From NCBI RefSeq assembly GCF_040183065.1, contig NC_091120.1, forward strand, positions 183,794,396-183,858,395: a DNA stretch of 64,000 bases, given 5' to 3'. Of the stretch, positions 12,176 to 21,769 are shown piece by piece. Position 1 is the first letter of the stretch, and each line of letters begins with the position of its first letter. The notes beneath the pieces are model-generated. The model did not search any database, had not been told where the DNA came from, and saw only the letters and a program-made list of their open reading frames with translations. This DNA is from Periplaneta americana (Eukaryota > Arthropoda > Insecta > Blattodea > Blattidae). Position numbers and translations under genes: made by a program.

Positions 12176-12535
12176 ACACGTATAAAATGACGCTGGCAAT
12201 ATAAGCTTATTTTTTGCATATGGTAATTCTACAGAAGAACTACACCTGTGGAAAATATTGTTATGTCACTAAAACCTGTCTCTGTTTCGATGTCATTTAG
12301 CTCCTAAACGAGGCATCAGAGAACCTGGATTGTTTTATGAAAAATGATCCTCATTGCGAAATCTATCGATCCCCAGACTTTGTTGCCGAGGCCCTGAATC
12401 ACCCTGTATATAAAATTATGGCTACTGATACTTCATCTAATAAAATTTTGAGAGGTACATTGTGCGATTAAAAATGTTAAAAATGTGTTTCCTAGAAAAA
12501 AAAACTCGGGCCATTTTATATCTAAACTCTTCAAA
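12176..12535. other. Intergenic; single TE-like end
   Basis: Mostly unremarkable. The stretch about 12,330-12,415 ends GATTCACCCTGTATA; reversed, this resembles a Tc1/mariner-type terminus (TATACAGGGTGAATC). No partner end was found. Confidence 0.35.
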
Positions 12536-13401
12536 TCTATACTAATAACAAATCTGTAGCCGAAATTTTTCTGGTAATTTTCGATTTTCCAAAAATAATT
12601 GATCCTGACATATATAATTAACCATCCTGAAACCGAAAATCGCTTTTTTGAAATTTTTGTTTGTATGTCTGTCTGTCTGGATGTTTGTTAGCTTTTCACG
12701 CGATAATGGCTGAACCGATTTATATGAAAGGTGGAATATAAATTAAGTTCATTGTAACTTAGATTTTAGGCTATATGACATTCAAAATACGTTATTTAAT
12801 AGGGGGGTTATAAGGGAGCCTGAATTAAATAAGTCGAAATATCTCGCTTATTATTGATTTTTGTGAAATATGTTACATAACAAAAGTTTCTTTAAAAATG
12901 ATTTTCGATAAGTTTTACTCTTTGCAAAATTTTGATAGGACTGATATTTAATGAGATAAATGAGTTTTAAAATTAAAATACTATGCCATCTAAGGCGGTG
13001 TAATGAAATGAAAACAAATGACTACGTCTATAAGGGGCCTTGGACAACAACAATCGAAAGCTGTGAAACATAGCCTACAGAGAATGTTTCTGTGTTTGTC
13101 TGAAGTAATATCGAAAGCTATTTAACCGATTTGTATAATTAATTATTATTTCACCATTGGAAAGTGTAGTTTCTCTAGATGGACATAATGCTATAATGTT
13201 ATTACAGTAACTTCTGAGTGCTCTCTGGACCAAAATGATCGCATTTTAATTATTTAAATACAATTTAAATTAAGTAACATATTAAACGATTTATCCTTCT
13301 ATCAAACACGAATGTTCTCTGGATCAAACATCCTATTTTAATTATGTAATTACTTTATATTTATTTCTAACAGGTGCAGCGGAGCGCACGGGTACGGCTA
13401 G
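12536..13401 (+). mobile_element. Non-autonomous Helitron, copy 1
   Basis: Begins TCTATACTAATAACAAATCT and ends GCGCACGGGTACGGCTAG, inserted between A (12,535) and T (13,402) with no duplication. Just before the end, GTGC...GCAC forms the short hairpin typical of Helitron 3' ends, followed by the CTAG terminus. No Rep/helicase is encoded. Two relatives, both inverted, lie at 13,886 and 30,400. Confidence 0.85.
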
Positions 13402-13420
13402 TTATAAGTAAGGAACTAAA

Positions 13421-13657
13421 ATGCACAGTATATGCGATGTGTTTGACAGTCTTAAAGTACTTACAAATTTCCAACTGTTTCTGCACAATGCCTACCAGTG
13501 CTACCTCACACCGTCACACGATGAATGCGACATGGGCGACTGTGTTACTATTAAAAAGCTTCTAGATAAGAACGCTGGAGAGATTATTAAACACTTGACG
13601 GGAAATGTATTACACCATCATATGCAATGTGATTTGTCATCCTACCGCATTGAATGA
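13421..13657 (+). CDS. Unidentified 78-codon ORF between two Helitrons
   Basis: An ATG-started frame encodes a His- and Cys-containing peptide (MHSICDVFDSLKVLTNFQLF ... SHDECDMGDCVTIKKLLDKN). Codon use looks less AT-biased than the flanks. I recognise no family. It could be a captured host gene fragment, a single exon, or chance. No start context or splice site decides between these. Confidence 0.25.
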   Translation: MHSICDVFDSLKVLTNFQLFLHNAYQCYLTPSHDECDMGDCVTIKKLLDKNAGEIIKHLTGNVLHHHMQCDLSSYRIE

Positions 13658-13885
13658 ACACTCTGTGTACGTTTGGTACAGCCTGTTAATAATGAAACTA
13701 GTTATTATGAGATCAGGCATAAAGAAGTGTATTTTTACGATACCTTATTGTAATTAAACAATTGACAATATTATGAAATGTACCTATTACACAATTATCA
13801 TACATAATGCAATTTGCCACCTTATTGCTACGTTTGAACCCTTCATGTGCATTCGGTATTTATTCTTTTATTTATTTATTATCTA

Positions 13886-14747
13886 CTAGCCGTACCCGTG
13901 TGCTCCGCTGCACCCGTTAGAAATAAATATAAAGTAATTACATAATTAAAATAGGACGTTTGATCCAGGGAACATTCGTGTTTGATAGAAAGATAAATCT
14001 TGAATATATTACTTAATTTAAATTGTATTTAAATAATTAAAATGCGATCATTTTGGTCCAGAGAGCAATCATTTGGTGCAATGACAATTCCTTTAGCATG
14101 TTTCTTAATATTGTTATTACATGCAACCATAGTTTAATGAAGATTGACATATCATTTAGTAATTAATTAGCTTCCGATATTACTTCATACAAACACAGAA
14201 ACATTCTCTGTAGGCTATGTTTAATAGCTTTCGATTGTTGTTGTCCAAGGCCCCTTATAGACGAAGTCACTTGTTTTTATTTCATTACAGTGCCTTAGAT
14301 GGCGTTATCTTAATTTTAAACCCCATTTATCTAATTAAATATCAGTCCTATCAAAATTTTGTATAGAGTAAAACTTATCGGAAATCATTTTTAAAGAAAC
14401 TTTTGTTATGTAACATTTTTCAAGAAAATTAATAATAAGGGAGATATTTCGATTTATTTAATTCAATCCCCCTTATAACCCCCCTTTTAAATCAGGTATT
14501 TTGAATGCTATACGTCCTAAAATGTAAGGTACAACGAACTTAATTTATATTACAATTTTCATATAAATCGATTCAGCCATTATCGCGTGAAAAGGTAACA
14601 AACATCCAGACAGACATACAAACAAAAATTAAAAAAAAAGCGACTTTCGGTTTCAGGATGGTTAATTATACATGTTAACACCAATTATTTTTGGAAACTC
14701 GAAAATTACCAGAAACATTTTGGCTACAGATTTATTATTAGTATAGA
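13886..14747 (-). mobile_element. Non-autonomous Helitron, copy 2 (inverted)
   Basis: On the minus strand it starts TCTATACTAATAATAAATCT (ending at 14,747) and finishes GCACACGGGTACGGCTAG (at 13,886), between A 13,885 and T 14,748. 862 bp, clearly the same family as copy 1 and facing it across 484 bp. Confidence 0.85.
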
Positions 14748-14851
14748 TTTGCCTATTTATTTATTTGTTCATTCATTCAGTTATAAATATTTATATTTTG
14801 CCCAGAAATTTTTAGGGCAAACTACCCCTTGCAATCAATTCGGTCAACCTA

Positions 14852-14852
14852 T

Positions 14853-14912
<60 letters not shown>
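14852..14912. repeat. (AT)n microsatellite
   Basis: About 30 uninterrupted AT dinucleotides. Confidence 0.95.
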
Positions 14913-14920
<8 letters not shown>

Positions 14921-15113
14921 TCAAGAAATAGTCTGCCCAGGCATCCTGGGTTGCCAAAAACACAGAATAACACACATATAAGAATAGTAATGATTACAGT
15001 AAGATAGATGAGCCAAATTTAAATGTGAACTAGGAGCTTAAGTTTAAGAAATAATAAATTTGTACATATATTTGTAACAATCACACACTAACGAATAGAA
15101 AAGGGGGGGGGTA

Positions 15114-15293
15114 TTATGATATTCCGTATAAATGATTTTTCAGAATTGCCACAGACCCTTTAATGGTTGAAGTAATTATTTTTGGAATGATGTCATGGAT
15201 TCCAAATGTTTTGATAGTGTTTACAGTTGATCGTGGGATGGTGCCCCTCGCTCCGATCATTAAACCATGTACTTCCCAGGTGCCTTCCATCTG
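15114..15293 (-). pseudogene. LINE reverse transcriptase C-terminal fragment
   Basis: The minus strand encodes WEVHGLMIGARGTIP, then FGIHDIIPKIITSTIKGSVA and ILKNHLYGIS before a stop. This tail is common on arthropod non-LTR reverse transcriptases; a diverged relative (VIGLLIGACGVIP) is at 47,801-48,040. It is cut off on its 5' side by an (ATT)n run. Confidence 0.6.
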
Positions 15294-15294
15294 A

Positions 15295-15357
<63 letters not shown>

Positions 15358-15358
15358 C
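15294..15358. repeat. (ATT)n microsatellite
   Basis: About 20 ATT repeats at the 5' break of the LINE fragment. Confidence 0.95.
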
Positions 15359-15736
15359 ATTAAGTTATACATAATGTTTTGCAGTTTTTATTTGTTCCCT
15401 TTACTAATATTACAGATTACTGGTTCGTCACACGCACGCACACACAGATTGTAAGCTTAATGTTGACAATTTATTGTTTATTACTGCAAAAAAATATGCC
15501 TAAACCTTAAGTTTCAAATACTGTTTTTTGACTTGTATGTATAGTTTACGTTTTGAGCAAGTTGTATGCAGAATTGCCAGACTCTCTCATCAGGAATCCA
15601 GGACAAGTGACGATAATGCGTACTTTAACGTGACTACATATTTGAATTAATTCAATTTGTAATACAACTGATTTTATTCGTTTTATGTATTTTAAGTAAT
15701 TATACAGGGCCTAAACTTAAAATTTTGTTACATTTT

Positions 15737-16667
15737 TGCTTACTTACTTACTTACAAATGACTTTTAAGGAATCCGAAGGTTCATTGTCGTCCTCACATA
15801 AGCCCCCATCAGTCCCTATCCTGTGCAAGATTAATCCACTCTCTATCATCATATCCCATCTCCCTCAAATGCATTTTAATAATATCCTCTCATCTATGTC
15901 TCAGCCTCCCCAAAGATCTTTTTCCCTCCGGTCTCCCAATTAACATTCTATATGCACTTCTGGATTCGCCCATACGTGCTACATGTCCTGCCCATCTCAA
16001 ACGTCTGGATTTAATGTTCCTAATTATGTCGTGTGAAGAAAACAATGCATGCAGTTCTGCGTTGTGTAACTTTCTCCATTCTCCTGTAACTTCATCCCTC
16101 TTAGCCTCAAATATTTTCCTAAGAACCTTATTCTCAAATATCCTTAATCTCTGTTCCTCTCTCAAAGTGAGAGTCCAAGTTTCACAACCATACAGAACAA
16201 TCAGTAATATAATTGTTTTATAAATTCTAACTTTCAGATTTTTTGACAGCAGACTAGATGACAAAAGCTTCTCAACCGAATAATAACACGCATTTCCCAT
16301 ATTTATTCTGTGTTTAATTTCCTTCTGAGTGTCATTTATTTTTGTTACTGTTGCTCCAAGATATTTGAATTTTTCAACCTCTTTGAAGGATAAATCTCCA
16401 ATTTTTATATTTCCATTTCGTACAATATTCGTCACGAGACATAATCATATACCGGTACTTTGTATTTTCGGGATTTACTTCCAAACCTATCGCTTTACTT
16501 GATTCAAGTAAAATTTCCGTGTTTTCCCTAATCGTTTGTGGATTTTCTCCTAACATATTCACTTCATCCGCATAGACAAGAAGCTGATGTAACCCATTCA
16601 ATTCCAAACCCTGTCTGTTATCCTGAACTTTCCTAATGGCATATTCTAGAGCGAAGTTAAATTTTGC
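15737..16667 (-). mobile_element. RTE-like non-LTR retrotransposon, 3' part (copy 1)
   Basis: The minus strand encodes the rear of a reverse transcriptase and its C-terminal domain in two overlapping frames. [20 protein letters not shown] is followed by the catalytic box as YADEVNML, where the second Asp is changed to Glu (active copies have YADD). Then come EKFKYLGATVTKINDTQKEI, VLYGCETWTLTLREEQ, RRLRWAGHVARMGESR and GRPEGKRSLGRLR. The 3' end carries a (GTAA)n-type tail, as RTE elements do. The 5' truncation is near 16,667. Other copies: 34,396, 38,738 and 52,310. Clade assignment is by motif only. Confidence 0.85.
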
Positions 16668-16741
16668 TAGATTATGAAATTTCCTTTGAATTATTGACAA
16701 AGTCTGGAAAACTAATGCCATATTACAGTCAGATCTATACA

Positions 16742-17365
16742 AAAAAAAAATGCATGCTACAGTGTTTAAATCCTATCAATAATAAATCAACTTCCAAATA
16801 GAGTAAAGAATAACCTAATACATTAGTATTATCATTTTCATTTTAATATAATGGCAACAACATTGAACATAGGTTTGACAGGGTCTTGAAAAAATTAATA
16901 AGGAATTTTAAAACTAATTTTATAGAAATGAGCCAAAAATTATATTTTTTCCAATCTTTTTCACATTCCGGGACAAATATAATGCAACCCAAGACACAGA
17001 CCACTCCATTAAAACCCAGAAAAATTCTTGGAAATTCAGAACGTCTGGCAAGCCTGGTTTTATGGAATAACATAATAAACGGATAAACTCTGTGGTTCTA
17101 AGGCTAAAAGTGATACATCAATTTTTGGCGAAAATGAGATTTTGCGAGATGTTGTGCAACCTGATGCTATCTTTATTGTGGCAAAAGATAACATGCATAT
17201 CTCTGTTATTTTTCTCTCTTACCAGTTGTTATGAAACATGATTAGGCCTACTATCACTTTATACGACATTCAAATTTTAAATGCTCACTCCTGAAAAACA
17301 CCAAAACAATGACATCGCATTTTGCCTTGGAGCCACAGAATTTACATGTGTGAGAGTAAAACTAT
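16742..17365. other. Intergenic, nothing recognised
   Basis: AT-rich sequence without clear ORFs or repeats. Confidence 0.5.
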
Positions 17366-17764
17366 ATCAATTAACAATTAATATTTGAGGAGAAAAATTC
17401 GCTCCGGCACCGGGGATCGAACCCGGGTCCTTGGTACTATGTACCAAGCGCTCTGACCACTGAGCTACGCCGAATTCAATCCACAGCACCGGACCGAACC
17501 TTCCTCCTTCAGTGTTTCCCTTTGTGGCCTGACTCCAAGTTAGGCATATATGTTGACGTATATATCCAATGTCAACTGCCATTATACTAGGAGCGCACTC
17601 AGCTGAGTGACTTGTTTGGCCGGGATTCCGCAGTTAAGTGCACAGTAATCTGTACAGACATATGCACTGCAGCTATGAGATCCCTGGCGCCGGAGCGAAT
17701 TTTTCTCCTCAAATATTAATTGTCAATAATACAGATATTATTCTGTAGGACAAATTAATAAATC
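17366..17764. repeat. Fold-back copy of the tRNA-like 355-bp unit
   Basis: One unit of the family seen at 2.3-4.6 kb, followed at 17,682-17,764 by the start of another unit in reverse orientation, so the two CTCCGGC...CTCCTCAAATATTAATTG ends face each other. The right edge abuts the mariner-like element at 17,767. Confidence 0.85.
17403..17474 (-). ncRNA. tRNA-like body, isolated copy
   Basis: 72 bp with A box TAGCTCAGTGG, B box GGTTCGATCC and the five-T run behind it. The anticodon-arm loop reads TACATAGTA, again 9 bases, so it is not a decoding tRNA. Confidence 0.5.
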
Positions 17765-17766
17765 TA

Positions 17767-19258
17767 CAGGGTGTTTCAAAAATACGGGGCATAATTTCAG
17801 GTATGTTTTTCCCACATGTAGACAATCAAAATAGTTCATTACATGTGTCCGGAAATGCTTTATTTCCGAGTTATGGCCTTCACAACATTGAAATTCACCG
17901 GAATGTTTTCCTTTCCGCAGGTCATTGCCGTCAAAGGAGACATTAAGAGGGCACTCTGACAGTTCGTTCCGAGGCGAAGGTTACATTCAGTGTTGTGCAG
18001 GCGTTAGACTGTGCGACATGTATTCAAATCAAGAGCTGGCAGAGATACACTTCATGTACGGTAAGGCGGACGGCAATGCTGCGCTGGCTCGTCGTTTATA
18101 CTAGGAGAGGTACCCACAGCGACAATGTCCAGATCGGAAGACATTTGTACGTCTCCATTAGGCCTACCGTCTGTGCGAGTATGGAAAATCTAACTCTCCT
18201 GGTTTGGGAAGGGGACGACCAAGATCTACAACTCCAGAAGTACAGGAGGAGATTCTGGAGGCTGTGAACATGACTCCTTCTATCAGCACATGAAGGGTAG
18301 CGTTGCAAGTCAATGTTCCTCATACGACTGTCTGGAGACTGTTGAAAGAGTATCAATTGTATCCTTATCATTTGCAACGTGTACAGGCCCTGTCACCAGC
18401 AGATTACCCTGCACGAGTTAGGTTCTGTCAGTGGTTCTTGCAGCAGTGTGGTGTAAATCCGAACTTTCCTGCCTTAGTATTATTTACAGATGAAGCACAG
18501 TTCACACGAGATGGCATAACAAATTTCCACAATCAGCATGTATGGGCGTATGAAAACCCACGTGCAACTGTTCCATCTCATCACCAGGTGCGGTTCTCCC
18601 TCAACATGTGGGCCGGTATCATTGGTGATCGATTAGTTGGACCCCATGTACTTGTAAACAGACTTACGGAGCAGGCGTACACAAACTTCCTGGAAAAGAC
18701 CATATCTCATGTTTTAGAAGACACTCCACTGATCAATCGTCAACACATTCACTTCTTGCATGATGGCGCTCCTGTACACTTCAGTCGTACGGCTCGCCGG
18801 TACTTGGATCGAAGGTTTCCTGATGGATGGATAGGTAGAGGTGGCCCAATTGCTTGGCCTCCACGTTCACCTGATCTGAACCCTCTCGATTTCTACTTGT
18901 GGGGCCATTTAAAATCATTGGTTTATTCGTCTCCGGTGCCTGATTTGGAATCCCTTCGGAATCGAATTGTGGCATGTTCTGAGGACATACGCAATACTCC
19001 TGGAGTTTGGAATCGTGTTCGCAGGTCAATGAGACATTGATGTGAGGTCTGTATTCAAGCAGGAGGTGGACATTTTGAACATCTTCTGTAATGACAACGA
19101 CCTGCGGAAAGAAAAACATTCCAGTGAATTTCAATGTTGTGAAGGCCATAACTCGGAAATGAAGCATTTCCGGACACATGTTGTAATGAACTATTTTGAT
19201 TGTCTACATGTGGGAAATACATACCTGAAATTATGCCCCGTATTTTTGAAACACACTG
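17767..19258 (+). mobile_element. mariner-like (IS630/Tc1) element with ~170-bp inverted repeats
   Basis: Ends CAGGGTGTTTCAAAAATACG and its inverted partner CGTATTTTTGAAACACACTG carry TA on each side (17,765-17,766, 19,259-19,260). The inverted repeats run deep, to about 170 bp, including the TCCGGAAATGCTTTATTTCC / GCATTTCCGGACACATG region. The transposase gene lies between them. Confidence 0.9.
18018..19040 (+). pseudogene. IS630/Tc1/mariner-type transposase with three stop codons
   Basis: From ATG 18,018 one frame runs 341 codons to 19,040, broken only by stops near 18,102, 18,162 and 18,291. It starts MYSNQELAEIHFMYGKADGN and includes a GRGRPRSTTPEVQEEI linker; the stretch from 18,303 is open for 245 residues. 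Catalytic blocks: LFTDEAQFTRDGI (first Asp), FLHDGAPVHFSRTARRYL (second), PPRSPDLNPLDFYLWGHLKS (third). I count 36 residues between the second and third Asp, unlike the 34 of classical mariner. Probably recently dead; the open C-terminal part is intact. Confidence 0.88.
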
Positions 19259-19370
19259 TATAATATATCAATTAAACTATACAATCTTGGTTATGAAGCT
19301 ATGGAAGTTCAGTTAATCAGACTGAAGTCGGATAATGGTTTACCCCAGATTTTTATCTTACAAATTCAAC

Positions 19371-19600
19371 ACTGTGGCAGCTGGGTAGTTAAACTGATTA
19401 TGAACTGGAGGGTCTAGGTTTCGACCCTGGATGGTGGTGGGAATTTTCCAGAATGGCTCTGGGGTCCACTCAGCCTCCTGCCAAATTCAGTACAGGGTTT
19501 TTTCGGAGGTAAAAGGTACCGTAGTTGAAGTGTGATGTTGACCACACCATCTCATTCCAATGCAGAGATCACGAATGCATGGAGTTCTCCCATATGCTAA
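19371..19600 (+). mobile_element. Probable tRNA-derived SINE fragment
   Basis: Begins with a tRNA-like stretch (GGCAGCTGGGTAGTTAAACT) and a B-box-like GGTTTCGACCCTGG, then a body with CTCTGGGGTCCACTCAGCCT and TTCGGAGGTAAAAGGTACCG that I associate with recurrent insect SINE-type repeats. No target duplication was found. Confidence 0.5.
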
Positions 19601-20269
19601 GGTTATCAGACATCCCAATTTCTCGAGGACAGTCCCCGAATTTATACTTTTGTCCCTGAACATCAGATACATTAACAGTTTTTATATCATAACGTTAAGA
19701 TTTTGTAATAAAGAATTGGTGACAAACGTAACTGTTAATAGTTCATACATTTTTTTCTCTAATAGATGGTGAGAAAAATTTGCTTGTAGTTTTTTTTCTT
19801 TTAATGCATACAATGCATTGCTTCATTTCTAATTCCGATTTAAATAAAGAGTTTTAAATTCAGAAACAGAATTTGTTTGTAGTGGCAGTAGAATACAGGG
19901 TAGATAACCAATGGAAGCTATTACGCATGCTAAACAAGATGAGTTTTATATAGTGTAACCTTTGTGGGTATAATGTGAAAAATGTCAGATCAGAAAGTTA
20001 TAAAACCTAATGTGTTACAAGTGTTATGTATGTATGTATGTATGTATTTATTAACACTACAATTGGGTATACACCCGGTGGCAGTGATATATAATATACA
20101 ATAATTACAATTACATGAAATAAAATAAAATAAACCTAAATGAAATAAAATAAAATAAACGTAAATCTATAAATAATAGATGCAATAAACCTATAATTAA
20201 AAACTATTCCATAGTAACGCCTACGATAAGCAAAAGCAAATCTAACTTATATGTACTTCTATTTCACCC
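19601..20269. other. Intergenic, AT-rich
   Basis: Nothing beyond short ATGT and AAATAA tandem stretches near 20,030-20,160. Confidence 0.5.
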
Positions 20270-20640
20270 AACTATTACCAATTTAAATAATTACATATCA
20301 CCTTAATTAATTACATACCAACCTAATTACATATCATCTTAATTAATTACATATCACCTTAATTTATTTACATATCAACTAAATTACATATCATCTTAAT
20401 TAGTTACATATCGACTTAATTATTTTACATATCAACTTAATTATTACATATCAACTTAATTATTACATATCATCTTAATTAATTACATATCACCTTAATT
20501 TATTTACATATCAACTAAATTACATATCATCTTAATTAGTTACATATCGACTTAATTATTTTACATATCAACTTAATTATTACATATCAACTTAATTATT
20601 ACATATCAACTTAATTAATTATATATAAATTCAAATAAGT
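20270..20640. repeat. AT-rich ~20-bp minisatellite with 136-bp higher-order period
   Basis: Variants of ACATATCAACTTAATTATT repeat about 18 times. The block starting AATTAATTACATATCACC at 20,341 recurs at 20,477, giving a 136-bp higher-order unit. Confidence 0.85.
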
Positions 20641-20970
20641 ACATGACACAACTTAAATAATTACACTGCACCTCCAATTACATTTTCAGTCTAATTTTCT
20701 CAACCTTTCCTTAAATGTATTGATTTTAAGAGGACCACCCTGAAAGATTGCCGCAAGTAAGCTGTTCCAGTCTACTATTGTGCAGTTAACAAAAGAAAAT
20801 TTTATGTTTTGTTGAATTAAAGATTATTTTTTTAAGCATCGAAATTATGAACATAAAGCCTTATACCAAATTTCCTTCACCATTATCAGTGGCAGAAGAA
20901 CCTTTACCGAATACATGACAACAAAAAGTCAACTAGATACTTATAAACTTAATTCAATATTAACACGTGA

Positions 20971-21032
20971 AAGTAATCACCATATATTGTATTCCTAAGT
21001 GATATAGCGTTGAAAGTTGTGTAATAAAGATG
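20971..21032 (+). mobile_element. Short remnant matching the PLE 3' flank
   Basis: AGTGATATAGCGTTGAAAGT and TGTGTAATAAAGATGT align with AGTGATACAGTGTTAAAAGT and TGTGTAATCAAGATGT at about 41,250-41,286, downstream of the hammerhead in the PLE. Confidence 0.45.
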
Positions 21033-21057
21033 TATAACACAAATATATAAAAGCACT

Positions 21058-21444
21058 GTGGTCAGTCATAGTGGTTCTATATTGTTGAACTATTTAAAAA
21101 AGTGTTGTTCAAACAAGAATAAAATAGCAATTGCACTACAAGGAGGTACTTTTGCGTTCCATACATCACCATCAGAGTTTAAAGTTCATGGACTGTACAC
21201 CTGGCCTAGTGAAGAAGTTCTATTAACCAAAGTTCACGTTCCCAGGATAAAAGTAGAAACAATCAGTTTTCTCAACTATGAACATGATGTGGACATCAAG
21301 ATTAAGTTTCAAACAGTCCAATCCATGTTCATTGTAATCACAAACTTTCCCACGACATATCAGGAATTTGCAACAAAGGTTGCTTCCAGACTAGACATAT
21401 CAGTACCAGTACTGAAAACATTCGCTCATCAGAAAAATGTGTGA
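21058..21444 (+). CDS. Unidentified ORF, up to 128 codons
   Basis: An open frame with normal-looking amino acid use and no low-complexity stretch (IAIALQGGTFAFHTSPSEFK, FKVHGLYTWPSEEVLLTKVH, VASRLDISVPVLKTFAHQKN). The annotated start codon is GTG, so this may be part of an exon or a TE gene. I recognise no family. It lies next to the PLE-like remnant and upstream of the antisense LINE. Confidence 0.3.
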   Translation: MVSHSGSILLNYLKKCCSNKNKIAIALQGGTFAFHTSPSEFKVHGLYTWPSEEVLLTKVHVPRIKVETISFLNYEHDVDIKIKFQTVQSMFIVITNFPTTYQEFATKVASRLDISVPVLKTFAHQKNV

Positions 21445-21769
21445 TTTTATGTCAGAATAGCTGTTATACTTTTGTATTTCAATCTTGTAGTAATTTAATT
21501 TAATTTTTATTTATTTATTTATTTATTTCAAATATTAATGTGCAAAACAACAGCACAAGGCCAATTACAGTTTAGCACAAAATAAAAAAAATAAAACAAG
21601 ACAGAACAAATGATTATGAATGAATGACAGAAAATGGCAGTGAGATGAAATACAATAAATATAATGGTCAACATTAACCATTCACCAAATGCAACAAACT
21701 AAATGGCAATATCTAACAAATAATAAAAGATATTAAATAACAAGTAAGGAATATCATGCATAAGTAAAA

